The position numbers were made by a program, and so were the translations under genes. This document shows, one piece after another, positions 1-6,631 of a DNA stretch of 13,157 nt (its first letter is position 1; each line of letters opens with the position of its first letter). The stretch is taken from contig JAHADO010000015.1 of NCBI GenBank assembly GCA_018375265.1, positions 1-13,157 of the forward strand. The letters run 5' to 3'. This DNA comes from Campylobacter concisus (GTDB lineage Bacteria > Campylobacterota > Campylobacteria > Campylobacterales > Campylobacteraceae). The notes beneath the pieces are model-generated. The model saw only the letters and a list, made by a program, of their open reading frames with translations, was not told the origin of the DNA and ran no database searches.

Positions 1-671
1 GACATTTGTTGATACATAGCTTCTAAACAATTTTTAAAAGCTTCTACTGGACCAACTTGACCATCTGTTGTTATCGTAAATACGATCTTCTCGTAGTCTG
101 GGTCATCTTCAACCAAGACGTTTTGTATCTCATAAACTGCTTTTTTAACAGGTGTAAAGAAAGCGTCTAGTGCGATATACTCGTCTTCAATCTCTTCTCT
201 GATCTCTTCACTAGGAACATATCCGATACCTTTTTGGATGATAACTGAGAAATTCAACTCAGCATCTTCGTTGATGGTTGCAAGATATGCGTCTGGATTA
301 ACGATCTCAACTAGGTCGTTATTTAGATCAGCCCCAGTTATCTCTTTTGGTCCTTTAAAGCTATACTCTATAACTTCACGCTCGCTGCCGCTTTTTAATT
401 TAAATCTGATCTTCTTCAAATTTATAATAAAAAATGCCACGTCTTCAAGCATGCCGCGCATACTGTCAAATTCGTGACTAACGCCTTTTATCTTTACACC
501 AATAGGAGCAAAACCTACTGTGCTTGTGTAAAGAAGACGGCGTAGTGGGTGAGCCAAAGTAACAGCATAACCTGCTTCAAAAGGATATGCTGTAATGTTA
601 GCGACATTTTCGCTAACACTTTTAACTTCTATTTCAGTTGGCATATAAGCTGATGTAGTAATCTTTCTCAT
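1..671 (-). CDS. rpoA: RNA polymerase alpha subunit, 3' end cut off by the window
   Basis: This gene encodes the alpha subunit of RNA polymerase, which dimerises and nucleates assembly of the beta and beta-prime subunits. About 223 codons are visible, covering the N-terminal dimerisation and assembly domain. The C-terminal domain, which contacts UP elements and activators, lies beyond base 1. Recognisable family segments include residues 36-45, [15 protein letters not shown] in character (alpha normally has G-x-T-L-x-N-x-L-R-R-x-L-L), and the following SVGFAP-like [10 protein letters not shown] stretch. The ATG start has an AGAGGG Shine-Dalgarno about 8 nt upstream. The gene begins 14 bp after the rpsD stop, the usual alpha-cluster position. 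rplQ (L17) is expected next, outside the window. The reading frame is open to the edge, so it is partial rather than truncated. Confidence 0.97.
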   Translation of the reverse strand, partial: MRKITTSAYMPTEIEVKSVSENVANITAYPFEAGYAVTLAHPLRRLLYTSTVGFAPIGVKIKGVSHEFDSMRGMLEDVAFFIINLKKIRFKLKSGSEREVIEYSFKGPKEITGADLNNDLVEIVNPDAYLATINEDAELNFSVIIQKGIGYVPSEEIREEIEDEYIALDAFFTPVKKAVYEIQNVLVEDDPDYEKIVFTITTDGQVGPVEAFKNCLEAMYQQM

Positions 672-685
672 CTTTATACCCTCTA

Positions 686-1312
686 TTATTTTGAGTAAAG
701 CTCTACTATAAATCTTTCCTCAACAGGAATGATAACCTCTTCTCTTTCTGGATTTCTAGTGAAAATTCCAAATTTTTTCTCTTTTTCCACATCTACCCAA
801 GCAACGATGCCAGTTTGAGCTGTAAGATCGATTGCGCGAATGATTTGTGGATTGTTTTTAGATTTCTCAGCAACTTCTACTTTAGAGCCTGGCTCCACTC
901 TGTAAGATGGGATATCTACTCTCTTGCCATTTACTAAAATATGTCCGTGAGTTACAAGCTGGCGAGCAAAACGACGGGTCGTTGCAAAGCCCATTCTATA
1001 AACAACATTGTCTAATCTTTGCTCTAGTAGTTGAACCAAAAGAGCACCGGTGTTGCCCTCGCGGCGTGCTGCTTCTTGGAACAATCTTCTAAATTGTTTC
1101 TCTGAAACACCATACATAAATTTAGCTTTTTGCTTCTCGCGAAGTTGTAAGCCATATTCGCTTATTTTTGCTCTTCTTTGTCCGTGTTGTCCTGGCGCAT
1201 AAGGTCTTTTTTCTAAAGCGCTTTTACCAGCAAGTCTTCTTTCGCCTTTTAACGCAAGAGACACACCAAGACGTCTTTCTAATTTTTCAACAGGTCCTGT
1301 ATATCTAGCCAT
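686..1312 (-). CDS. rpsD: Small subunit ribosomal protein S4
   Basis: S4 is a primary 16S rRNA-binding protein that nucleates assembly of the 30S body and helps form the mRNA entry tunnel. The product is 208 residues, close to the usual 200-209. The N-terminal S4 domain (about 1-93) is followed by the S4 RNA-binding fold at about 94-140 ([13 protein letters not shown], then [16 protein letters not shown]). There are no cysteines near the N-terminus, so this is the zinc-free (C-minus) form. The ATG is preceded by a strong AGGAGA ribosome binding site. In E. coli S4 represses translation of its own alpha operon by binding a leader pseudoknot. The candidate leader structure upstream of rpmJ in this window makes S4 the first suspect as a regulator here, which is an inference. 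Confidence 0.98.
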   Translation of the reverse strand: MARYTGPVEKLERRLGVSLALKGERRLAGKSALEKRPYAPGQHGQRRAKISEYGLQLREKQKAKFMYGVSEKQFRRLFQEAARREGNTGALLVQLLEQRLDNVVYRMGFATTRRFARQLVTHGHILVNGKRVDIPSYRVEPGSKVEVAEKSKNNPQIIRAIDLTAQTGIVAWVDVEKEKKFGIFTRNPEREEVIIPVEERFIVELYSK

Positions 1313-1337
1313 AATAATTTCTCCTAATTTTCTCTAA

Positions 1338-1730
1338 TTATACGCGGCGGCGTTTTGGCGGTCTGCAACCATTGTGTGGTAAAGGCGTGATATCTTTGAA
1401 GAAAGTTACTTTTATGCCTTCAACACCACCTACACTCTTCACAGCCGTTTCACGTCCGCTACCTGGACCTTGAACCTTGATGCCAACTTCTTTAATACCG
1501 TGTTCTTTTGCTTTATTTAAAGCATCTTCTACAGCTTGTTGAGCTGCATAAGGAGTTGATTTTTTACTACCCTTAAAGCCTAAGCCACCTGCACTACTCC
1601 ATGCAATAGCATTTCCCATTTCATCAGTTACAGTTACCATAGTGTTGTTAAATGTTGCACTGATATAAACGATACCTTTGGCTATGCTTTTTCTAACTAC
1701 TTTTTTCTTAACAATTTTTCTTTTCGCCAT
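1338..1730 (-). CDS. rpsK: Small subunit ribosomal protein S11
   Basis: S11 sits on the platform of the 30S subunit, near the mRNA exit side and next to S7 and S18. The product is 130 residues, the normal length. The family core is clear: [18 protein letters not shown] at about residues 19-36, the [19 protein letters not shown] block at about 46-64, GPGSGRE at about 88-94, and the conserved C-terminal end [18 protein letters not shown]. The basic N-terminus ([12 protein letters not shown]) is the rRNA-binding tail. The gene lies between rpsM (22 bp upstream) and rpsD (25 bp downstream), the standard alpha-cluster order. The ATG is followed by codons for Ala-Lys-Arg as in relatives. Confidence 0.98.
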
Positions 1731-1752
1731 TTATTATCCTTTAACCCTTGCC

Positions 1753-2121
1753 TTACTTAGTAGCCGCACCGACAGTTTTACGTCTGCCTTTTCTGGTTCT
1801 AGCATTAGTTTTAGTCTTTTGACCACGAACAGGAAGACCCTTTCTGTGGCGAAGACCTCTATAACTTCCAAGATCCATAAGAGCTTTGATATCCATAGCA
1901 ACTTGTTTTCTCAAATCACCCTCAACGATATGGTGCTCTTGAATTTCTTTACGGATAGCTGCTGCTTCGTCTTCGCTAAGCTCGTAAACTCTCTTGTCGT
2001 AAGAAATTCCAGCTGCGTCAAGGATTTGACGAGATTTGTAAAGACCTATACCATAGATATAAGTCAAACCATACTCTATTCTCTTTTTGTTTGGTAAATC
2101 TACACCTGCAATACGTGCCAT
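1753..2121 (-). CDS. rpsM: Small subunit ribosomal protein S13
   Basis: S13 lies in the head of the 30S subunit, contacts the P-site tRNA with its basic tail, and forms bridges to the 50S subunit. The product is 122 residues, a typical length. It opens with [20 protein letters not shown] and has the helix-hairpin-helix-like [14 protein letters not shown] at about 21-34. The [19 protein letters not shown]-binding segment lies at about 88-103, followed by the [10 protein letters not shown] tail. The start is only 3 nt after the rpmJ stop (TAA GGC ATG), so its Shine-Dalgarno (AAGGA) lies inside the end of rpmJ and the two genes are probably translationally coupled. In E. coli this gene is the first of the alpha operon and its leader is the S4 target. 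Here rpmJ precedes it. Confidence 0.98.
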   Translation of the reverse strand: MARIAGVDLPNKKRIEYGLTYIYGIGLYKSRQILDAAGISYDKRVYELSEDEAAAIRKEIQEHHIVEGDLRKQVAMDIKALMDLGSYRGLRHRKGLPVRGQKTKTNARTRKGRRKTVGAATK

Positions 2122-2124
2122 GCC

Positions 2125-2238
2125 TTATCCTTGTCTTTGTTTATGTTTTGGATTTTCGCAGATAACACGAATTATGCCACTACGTTTGACAATTTTACAT
2201 TTGTCACACATCTTCTTTACAGAAGGACGAACTTTCAT
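2125..2238 (-). CDS. rpmJ: Large subunit ribosomal protein L36, zinc-ribbon form
   Basis: This is a 37-codon gene found by translating the short stretch between rpsM and the long spacer. The product begins [19 protein letters not shown] and ends [10 protein letters not shown]36 is a small zinc-ribbon protein of the 50S subunit that knits together 23S rRNA helices. The zinc ligands are visible as C11, C14, C27 and H32, so this is the C-plus, zinc-binding type. The start ATG has a strong AGGAGA Shine-Dalgarno at 2244-2249. The next gene, rpsM, begins 3 nt after the stop. This is the first gene after a 189-bp spacer, so it may open its own transcript. Its ribosome binding site can be covered by an 8-bp hairpin (2247-2273). 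Confidence 0.97.
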   Translation of the reverse strand: MKVRPSVKKMCDKCKIVKRSGIIRVICENPKHKQRQG

Positions 2239-2243
2239 TTTAG

Positions 2244-2249
2244 TCTCCT
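2244..2249 (-). promoter_or_regulatory. Shine-Dalgarno of rpmJ
   Basis: The minus strand reads AGGAGA here, with 5 nt to the ATG at 2238. This near-perfect anti-16S match is the strongest support for the rpmJ start. Three of its bases (2247-2249) are also the end of an inverted-repeat arm, so ribosome access could depend on RNA folding. Confidence 0.85.
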
Positions 2250-2273
2250 AAAAATTTATTCCACTTTTTTAGG
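2247..2273 (-). promoter_or_regulatory. Hairpin that can cover the rpmJ ribosome binding site
   Basis: On the minus strand CCTAAAAA (2273-2266) and TTTTTAGG (2254-2247) are perfect reverse complements, with an 11-nt loop AGTGGAATAAA between them. The 3' arm ends inside the Shine-Dalgarno AGGAGA, so forming the hairpin would hide the AGG. The stem has only two G-C pairs and would be marginally stable alone, as expected if a second contact or a protein tips the balance. The loop carries AGTGG, complementary to CCACT in the loop of the upstream hairpin. The repeat is seen in the sequence; the regulatory role is inferred. Confidence 0.5.
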
Positions 2274-2309
2274 GGCTGCATCAGGTCTAAAGAAATAATT
2301 TAAACCAAC

Positions 2310-2342
2310 TATTTTCAAAATAAGTGGGGAACTTTGAAAATA
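2310..2342 (-). repeat. Perfect 10-bp inverted repeat with a 13-nt loop
   Basis: TATTTTCAAA (minus strand, 2342-2333) pairs perfectly with TTTGAAAATA (2319-2310). The loop GTTCCCCACTTAT includes CCACTT (2327-2322), an exact complement of AAGTGG at 2266-2261. The stem is AT-rich and no T-run follows it on the minus strand, so it does not look like a factor-independent terminator for infA. It could be an RNA leader hairpin or, as DNA, an operator-like dyad. Confidence 0.6.
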
Positions 2343-2353
2343 ATTCTTCATAC

Positions 2354-2369
2354 AGCTTTTCGCAAAGCT
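2354..2369 (-). repeat. Small hairpin with GCGA tetraloop
   Basis: The minus strand reads AGCTTT-GCGA-AAAGCT, a perfect 6-bp stem closed by a GNRA-class tetraloop. GNRA loops often stabilise RNA hairpins or dock into receptors. It sits at the 5' side of the candidate rpmJ leader, close to where a transcript from the possible -10 box at 2373-2378 would begin. At six base pairs it could also be chance. Confidence 0.35.
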
Positions 2370-2372
2370 TGG

Positions 2373-2378
2373 ATTTTA
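2373..2378 (-). promoter_or_regulatory. Possible sigma-70 -10 box upstream of rpmJ
   Basis: The minus strand has TAAAAT preceded by TTTTGGG, resembling the TAWAAT -10 element of Campylobacter housekeeping promoters. Those promoters lack a strong -35 and rely on AT-rich periodic upstream DNA, and such DNA (AAATTTAAAGC) is present. Transcription would start near 2366, giving a leader of roughly 128 nt before rpmJ. One hexamer match in AT-rich DNA is weak evidence. Confidence 0.25.
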
Positions 2379-2427
2379 CCCAAAACTAGCTTTAAATTTA
2401 CTTAGCATATTTGCCAAGAGCCTAAAT

Positions 2428-2646
2428 TTACTTATATCTATAAGTGATCCTGCCCTTGTCTAGGCTATATGGCGTAAGTTCTACTTTTACGCGGTCGCCA
2501 GGCATTATCTTTATATAATGCATTCTCATCTTACCGGCGATATGACATAAAATTATATGTTTGTTGTCAAGCTCAACTTTAAAAGTTGCATTTGGCAGTG
2601 CTTCAACAACATTTCCATCAATCTCAATGACATCGTCTTTTGCCAC
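2428..2646 (-). CDS. infA: Translation initiation factor IF-1, GTG start
   Basis: IF-1 binds the A site of the 30S subunit during initiation and works with IF-2 and IF-3. The product is 72 residues, the standard length, and is a single OB-fold (S1-like) domain: [20 protein letters not shown] at about 6-25, the [19 protein letters not shown] core at about 38-56, and [10 protein letters not shown] at the end. The start codon is GTG, reading GTG-GCA-AAA-GAC, with an AGGAG ribosome binding site 5 nt upstream. It is the only non-ATG start among the genes whose start is in view. The gene follows map by 34 bp. The secY-map-infA-rpmJ order is the one found in Bacillus, minus adk. The long spacer after it may end or re-start transcription. 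Confidence 0.97.
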
Positions 2647-2680
2647 AAACTCTCCTTTCTTTAAATTTTTGATATAAATT

Positions 2681-3439
2681 TTACGCTTGGCTTAAAATTT
2701 CGGCTTTGCCATTAACTATCGCCATGCAATGCTCATAATGGCTAGTTCTCAAACCATCTTTTGAGGTTACTTTCCAGTTATCGCTTCCTAAAACTGGCGT
2801 GCCATCTTTTTGGCAGATCATCGGCTCTATACAAAAAACCATTCCCTCTTTTATCTTTGGTCCAGCTTTTGGATTATTTCCTTCAAGATAGTTTGGAATT
2901 TCTGGCTCTTCATGTGGCCTTTTGCCTATGCCATGACCGCAATATCCGCGCAAAGGCACATATCCTCTACCAAGAATAAATTTCTCAAGCTCATAGCTAA
3001 TCTCTTTAAAATGCATACCAGCTCTTATAAAATCAATTGCAAAATATAGCGCGTCTTTTGAGCAAGCGATCAAAGCTTCGTCTTCTTTTGAAATTTTACC
3101 AACTCCAAATGTCCTAGCTGAATCACCAAAATAACCATCTAAATTTGAGCCAATATCTACACTAACGATATCGCCCTCTTTTAGTTTGTATTCATTTGGA
3201 ATTCCGTGGATCACCACTTCATTGACGCTTATGCAAGCTGCATTTGGAAAGCCATAAAGCCCTTTAAAGGCCGGTTTTGCTCCAGCGGCTCTTATCATAT
3301 CTTCGCAAATTTTATCTATCTCAAGAAGTGAAATTCCAGGTTTTATGATCGTAGAAACGTGATCAAGTGTTCGAGCGACGATCTTGTTCGCCGCTCTCAT
3401 TTTCTCTATCTCAGCTGGTCTTTTTAGCGTGATAGCCAT
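2681..3439 (-). CDS. map: Methionine aminopeptidase, type I
   Basis: This cytosolic dinuclear-metal peptidase removes the initiator methionine from nascent proteins when the second residue is small. The product is 252 residues, typical of the short bacterial type Ia form with no N-terminal zinc-finger extension. The pita-bread-fold active-site residues are all in place: H78 (VIHGIPNE), metal ligands D95 (SVDIG) and D106 (GDSART), H169 (CGHGIG), H176 (RPHEEP), E205 (CIEPM) and E236 (YEHC). The start is one base after the secY stop (TAA A ATG), so the two are probably coupled. adk, which lies between secY and map in many Gram-positive bacteria, is missing here. Many substrates of the enzyme, ribosomal proteins with Ala or Ser second, are encoded in the same run. 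Confidence 0.98.
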   Translation of the reverse strand: MAITLKRPAEIEKMRAANKIVARTLDHVSTIIKPGISLLEIDKICEDMIRAAGAKPAFKGLYGFPNAACISVNEVVIHGIPNEYKLKEGDIVSVDIGSNLDGYFGDSARTFGVGKISKEDEALIACSKDALYFAIDFIRAGMHFKEISYELEKFILGRGYVPLRGYCGHGIGKRPHEEPEIPNYLEGNNPKAGPKIKEGMVFCIEPMICQKDGTPVLGSDNWKVTSKDGLRTSHYEHCMAIVNGKAEILSQA

Positions 3440-3440
3440 T

Positions 3441-4703
3441 TTATAGACCTACTGCACTTAGAGTTTGGTATTTGTTTGTATAAGACTGAGCTTCTATACG
3501 TCTCATCGTATCAAGTGCTACCGAAACCACGATAAGAACTGATGTACCACCAAAATAAAATGGTACGCCCATAGTCTTTACAAGTACCCAAGGTAGTGTT
3601 GAAATGATACCTAAGTATAAAGCTCCACCTAAAGTTAGTCTGCCAGCTACTTCATTTAGATAGCTAGCTGTACTTTCGCCCGGTCTAACACCTGGGATAA
3701 ATCCACCTTGTTTCTTTAAATTTTCACTTATATCTTTTGTGTTAAACACGATAGATGCGTAGAAAAACGCAAAGAAGATGATAAATAAAAATGTTAAAAC
3801 ATTAAACATATAGCCATTTGGACTTAAAAAGTCGTTGATAGCTTGGATTACTGGATTTGTACTAGCTTGTAAAATAGTACTTGGAAACATCAAAATCGCA
3901 CTAGCAAATATCGGTGGGATAACACCACTTAAATTTACTTTGATCGGTATATAGTTCATTATACGTTTGTTTTGATTTTCCATTATCACTTTTCTTGAGT
4001 AAGAAATAGGGATACGTCTTTCGCCCATCTCGACAAAGATAATAGCACCAATGGTAGCTAAAATGATCACCAAAATAGCGATGACTGTTAGGAAATTCAT
4101 CTCAGAAGTATTTACCAAATTTACAGTTCCGCCGATCGCACTAGGTATGCCAGAGACGATGCCCGCAAAGATGATAAGACTTATACCATTGCCTATACCG
4201 CGCTGCGTGATCTGCTCACCTATCCACATAAGTAACATAGTGCCAGTTAGCATAGATACAGCAGAGATCGCGATAAATAAATTCATATCTATCATGATAG
4301 CTTGCTCGCCACCACGACCGCTTAAGCTTTGAAGTCCGATAGAGACGCCGATTGATTGTACAAGAGTGATAACGATGGTCGCATAACGTATGATTTGCAT
4401 ATATTTTTGCATACCGTCGCGCTCTTTTTTCATCTGACCTAACTTTGGAAATGTCGCTGCTAGAAGCTCCATGATGATCGAAGCTGTGATGTAAGGCATA
4501 ATGCCTAGAGATATGATACTTAAACGCTCAGCGGCCTTACCACTAAACATATTAAATAGACCCAAGGCGTTGCTATTGTTTGAATTGAAAAATTCTTTAA
4601 TTACGTCGACATTAACACCAGGAACTGGCACATAAGCCAGTATCCTGTATGCGAACAAAAATGCCAACGTGATTAAAATCTTGTTGGTCAGTGTTTTATC
4701 CAT
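3441..4703 (-). CDS. secY: Protein translocase channel subunit SecY
   Basis: SecY is the pore of the inner-membrane SecYEG translocon and passes or inserts most exported and membrane proteins. The product is 420 residues with ten predicted membrane segments. TM1 is about 9-25 (ILITLAFLFAYRILAY). The plug region follows (FNMFSGKAAERLSIISLGIMPY at about 50-71). The signature IGEQITQRGIGNGISLIIF lies at about 161-179, the basic cytoplasmic loop ERRIPISYSRK at about 228-238, and the SecA/ribosome-contacting loop KKQGGFIPGVRPGEST at about 330-345. The ATG overlaps the rplO stop as TAATG, the classic coupling seen at the rplO-secY junction. The gene ends one base before map. All expected family features are present and nothing is truncated. 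Confidence 0.99.
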   Translation of the reverse strand: MDKTLTNKILITLAFLFAYRILAYVPVPGVNVDVIKEFFNSNNSNALGLFNMFSGKAAERLSIISLGIMPYITASIIMELLAATFPKLGQMKKERDGMQKYMQIIRYATIVITLVQSIGVSIGLQSLSGRGGEQAIMIDMNLFIAISAVSMLTGTMLLMWIGEQITQRGIGNGISLIIFAGIVSGIPSAIGGTVNLVNTSEMNFLTVIAILVIILATIGAIIFVEMGERRIPISYSRKVIMENQNKRIMNYIPIKVNLSGVIPPIFASAILMFPSTILQASTNPVIQAINDFLSPNGYMFNVLTFLFIIFFAFFYASIVFNTKDISENLKKQGGFIPGVRPGESTASYLNEVAGRLTLGGALYLGIISTLPWVLVKTMGVPFYFGGTSVLIVVSVALDTMRRIEAQSYTNKYQTLSAVGL

Positions 4704-5104
4704 TATTTTGTTCCGCTAACGCTAACGTTCTCGTCTTTGATCTTTGAAGCAAGAGCTTTTGCGCTTGCACCGATTAGTTTTATCTTAGTAACGCTCTTTG
4801 AAATTTTATGAACGCTAGCTATTGTTGCTATTGAAATTTCAGCAAGCTCTTTTATAGCTGCGATCTTTTCAACATTGATAACATAAGGTTTTTCAAATTT
4901 AGAAGCAAAGCCTACCTTTGGAAGACGTCTTTGAAGTGGTTGTTGTCCGCCCTCAAAACCTCTTTTTTCATTGTAGCCTTTTCTCGCTCTTTGACCTTTA
5001 TTACCTTTGCCAGCAGTTTTGCCATTGCCACTGCCTTGACCACGACCTATTCTTTTAGTTGCATGAGTTGAACCTGCAGCAGGTGTTAATTTTTCTAATG
5101 CCAT
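4703..5104 (-). CDS. rplO: Large subunit ribosomal protein L15
   Basis: L15 is a late-assembling 50S protein whose long basic extension threads through 23S rRNA. The product is 133 residues, slightly shorter than the 144 of E. coli. The N-terminal half is the expected Gly/Lys/Arg-rich extension ([21 protein letters not shown] at about 17-37), followed by [18 protein letters not shown] at about 49-66. The globular C-terminal part is more variable. The gene follows rpsE directly, with a 15-bp gap. In E. coli rpmD (L30) lies between these two genes. Its stop overlaps the secY start (TAATG). A Shine-Dalgarno-like AGGAG precedes the ATG. Confidence 0.97.
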   Translation of the reverse strand: MALEKLTPAAGSTHATKRIGRGQGSGNGKTAGKGNKGQRARKGYNEKRGFEGGQQPLQRRLPKVGFASKFEKPYVINVEKIAAIKELAEISIATIASVHKISKSVTKIKLIGASAKALASKIKDENVSVSGTK

Positions 5105-5119
5105 CTTAACTCCTTTCTC

Positions 5120-5563
5120 TTAGCTTTTTAGCAAACTAAGTGCTTTTATAGTAGCACGAACGACGTTTGCTGAGTTGTTTGAGCCAAGTGATTTAGTAAG
5201 GATATCCTTAATACCTGCAAGCTCGATAATAGGACGCGCACTACCGCCTGCGATAACACCAGTACCTTCGCTAGCTGGGCGAAGTAGCATTCTACTTGCA
5301 TTGTATTTTACCTCTACATCGTGAGGGATAGTTGTGCCCTTGATCTTAACGTGGATAATATTTTTAAATGCGTCGTCAATCGCTTTTCTCATCGCATCTG
5401 GCACCTCTTTAGCTTTGCCATATCCAAAGCCAACTAGGCCATTTCTATTACCAACAACAACTAAAGCTGTAAATCTAAATCTACGACCACCTTTAACAAC
5501 CTTTGTAACCCGACCGATATCGACGATTACTTCTTCAAATTCTTCTCTATTATATTTTTCCAT
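5120..5563 (-). CDS. rpsE: Small subunit ribosomal protein S5
   Basis: S5 sits at the mRNA entry site of the 30S subunit and influences decoding accuracy. The product is 147 residues, shorter than E. coli S5 (167), mostly because of short N- and C-terminal tails. The N-terminal dsRNA-binding-like domain has [20 protein letters not shown] at about 19-38 and [20 protein letters not shown] at about 42-61. The C-terminal domain shows [21 protein letters not shown] at about 97-117. The GGRRF loop corresponds to the region where spectinomycin-resistance changes arise in other bacteria, which is family knowledge. Gaps of 15 bp on both sides tie it to rplR and rplO. Confidence 0.98.
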   Translation of the reverse strand: MEKYNREEFEEVIVDIGRVTKVVKGGRRFRFTALVVVGNRNGLVGFGYGKAKEVPDAMRKAIDDAFKNIIHVKIKGTTIPHDVEVKYNASRMLLRPASEGTGVIAGGSARPIIELAGIKDILTKSLGSNNSANVVRATIKALSLLKS

Positions 5564-5578
5564 CGATTTTCCTTTGGG

Positions 5579-5935
5579 TTATAGCTTGATGCCATTTTCT
5601 CTTAAAGCTTCAGCAAATGCTGCGATAACGCCATGGTATAAATAACCATTTCTATCAAAAATTGCAACATCTATCTTCTTAGCTTTTAAAGCCTTAGCAA
5701 ATTCTTTAGCTAAAGTGACCGCACCTTCTTTATTTGCTTTTATGCCTATTTTTCTACCATCAACTGCAGCTAGTGTAGTAGCTGTAACGTCGTCAATCGC
5801 TTGAACATAAAGAGTTCTGTTCGATTTGAAAACAGAAACTCTTGGGCAAGTTGCAACACCAGAAATTTTACCTCTGATTCTTCTTTTTCTCTTAATTCTA
5901 AGAGCGATTTTTCTTTTTAGTACTTTTGCTGTCAT
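5579..5935 (-). CDS. rplR: Large subunit ribosomal protein L18
   Basis: L18 binds 5S rRNA and, with L5 (and L25 where present), anchors it in the central protuberance of the 50S subunit. The product is 118 residues, matching the family. The basic N-terminus [19 protein letters not shown] precedes [19 protein letters not shown] at about 31-49. The C-terminal motif [23 protein letters not shown], ending at residue 116, is the conserved L18 end. It lies 10 bp after rplF and 15 bp before rpsE, the standard spc order. Confidence 0.98.
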   Translation of the reverse strand: MTAKVLKRKIALRIKRKRRIRGKISGVATCPRVSVFKSNRTLYVQAIDDVTATTLAAVDGRKIGIKANKEGAVTLAKEFAKALKAKKIDVAIFDRNGYLYHGVIAAFAEALRENGIKL

Positions 5936-5945
5936 TTACCGCTCC

Positions 5946-6482
5946 TTACTTCTTAGATGTCTTGCCCGCTTTGCGGATGATACGTTCTTCTAGATATTTA
6001 ACGCCTTTGCCTTTATATGGCTCAGGTGGTCTAAATCCTCTAACTTGAGCAGCCACTTGACCTACTACTTGTTTGTCGTCACCTTTGATAGTAATAACGT
6101 TTTTATCAACGCTAGCTTCAACGCCTGCTGGTAGCTCATAGTTGATAAGGTGTGAAAAACCAAGAGAAAGCTCTAAAATTTTACCTTTTGCAGCTGCTTT
6201 ATAACCAACGCCGTTGATCTCAAGCTGGCGAGTAAAGCCATGAGTGATACCAGTTACGATGTTGTTAGCAAGTGCTCTATATGTTCCCCAGTAAGCTCTG
6301 CTTTGGCGATCTTCGCCCTTTGGAGCAAAAACTATATGACCATTTTCTATCTTGACATCAACGTGACCTTTTGTGTCAAGCTCTTTTAAGTGATTGCCCT
6401 TTTTAAATTTTAGGACATTATTTTCAACGCTAACGTCTACACCACTTGGGATAGCGATAGGCTGTTTTCCAATACGTGACAT
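5946..6482 (-). CDS. rplF: Large subunit ribosomal protein L6
   Basis: L6 lies near the factor-binding centre of the 50S subunit, next to the sarcin-ricin loop. The product is 178 residues, as usual. The opening [17 protein letters not shown] is conserved. Two similar domains follow (about 1-80 and 81-178), and the L6 signature [11 protein letters not shown] is at about 153-163. The ATG follows a Shine-Dalgarno-like AAAGGAAA, about 7 nt upstream. Unlike every other gene from rpsJ to infA, it is preceded by a long spacer (197 bp, rich in inverted repeats). Its expression relative to rpsH could therefore be controlled separately, which is an inference. Confidence 0.98.
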   Translation of the reverse strand: MSRIGKQPIAIPSGVDVSVENNVLKFKKGNHLKELDTKGHVDVKIENGHIVFAPKGEDRQSRAYWGTYRALANNIVTGITHGFTRQLEINGVGYKAAAKGKILELSLGFSHLINYELPAGVEASVDKNVITIKGDDKQVVGQVAAQVRGFRPPEPYKGKGVKYLEERIIRKAGKTSKK

Positions 6483-6503
6483 TTTTTTCCTTTACTTGTC
6501 TAG

Positions 6504-6531
6504 GGTGTTCCTACATTTACGAATAAACACC
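6504..6531 (-). repeat. Inverted repeat just upstream of the rplF ribosome binding site
   Basis: GGTGTT and AACACC (minus strand, 6531-6526 and 6509-6504) are perfect complements with a 16-nt loop. Within it, TTTA-TTCG-TAAA (6527-6516) could form a competing small hairpin with a UUCG-like loop. The structure ends about ten nt before the AAGGA of rplF. Confidence 0.35.
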
Positions 6532-6541
6532 ACAATGCCGT

Positions 6542-6565
6542 AAATTTGATCGTCAAATTTGACGA
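6542..6565. repeat. 16-bp perfect palindrome overlapping an 8-bp hairpin
   Basis: TCGTCAAATTTGACGA (6550-6565) is identical to its reverse complement. An overlapping hairpin, AAATTTGA-TCG-TCAAATTT (6542-6560), shares eleven bases with it, so the RNA can form one or the other but not both. A perfect 16-bp dyad could also be a protein-binding operator in DNA. Confidence 0.6.
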
Positions 6566-6587
6566 AACCTTCATTTGAATTTCAAAA

Positions 6588-6625
6588 TTTAGCTTTGGCG
6601 AAATATAAAATTTCACCTAGCTAAA
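6588..6625 (-). terminator. Long hairpin followed by TTTT, terminator-like or attenuator
   Basis: On the minus strand TTTAGCT (6625-6619), an unpaired A, GGTGAAAT (6617-6610), loop TTTAT, ATTTCGCC (6604-6597), unpaired AA, and AGCTAAA (6594-6588) form a stem of 15 pairs including one U-G. TTTTG follows directly at 6587-6583. The shape resembles a factor-independent terminator, but the U-run is short and the essential genes downstream must still be transcribed. Partial termination, a processing stem or a protein-binding site are alternatives. Confidence 0.4.
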
Positions 6626-6631
6626 AAGAAA

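Larger units (their letters stand above)
2239..2427 (-). other. 189-bp spacer, candidate leader of rpmJ-rpsM-rpsK-rpsD-rpoA
   Basis: This is one of only two long gaps in an otherwise tight gene run, lying between the infA stop and the rpmJ start. I find no open reading frame with a plausible start here. In transcript direction it holds a possible -10 box (2373-2378), a small hairpin with a GCGA loop (2354-2369), a perfect 10-bp inverted repeat with a 13-nt loop (2310-2342), and a perfect 8-bp inverted repeat that includes part of the rpmJ Shine-Dalgarno (2247-2273). The loops of the last two are complementary over 5-6 nt. That combination fits a regulated 5' leader for the alpha cluster. The role is inferred. 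An alternative is plain spacer DNA rich in A and T, where short repeats arise easily. Confidence 0.55.

Noticed and set aside
238..477. Plus-strand open frame inside rpoA
   Set aside because: Antisense to the conserved rpoA coding sequence, with no independent support. The same applies to the plus-strand frames inside rpsD, map, secY, rpsE, rplP, rpsC, rplV and rplC/rplD.
1678..2097. 139-codon open frame on the plus strand across rpsK and rpsM
   Set aside because: It lies wholly antisense to two certain ribosomal genes, has low-complexity hydrophobic content and no good ribosome binding site. It is a shadow of the coding strand.
2310..2342. Factor-independent terminator for infA
   Set aside because: The stem is AT-rich, the loop is 13 nt, and no U-run follows on the minus strand. 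A leader hairpin fits better.
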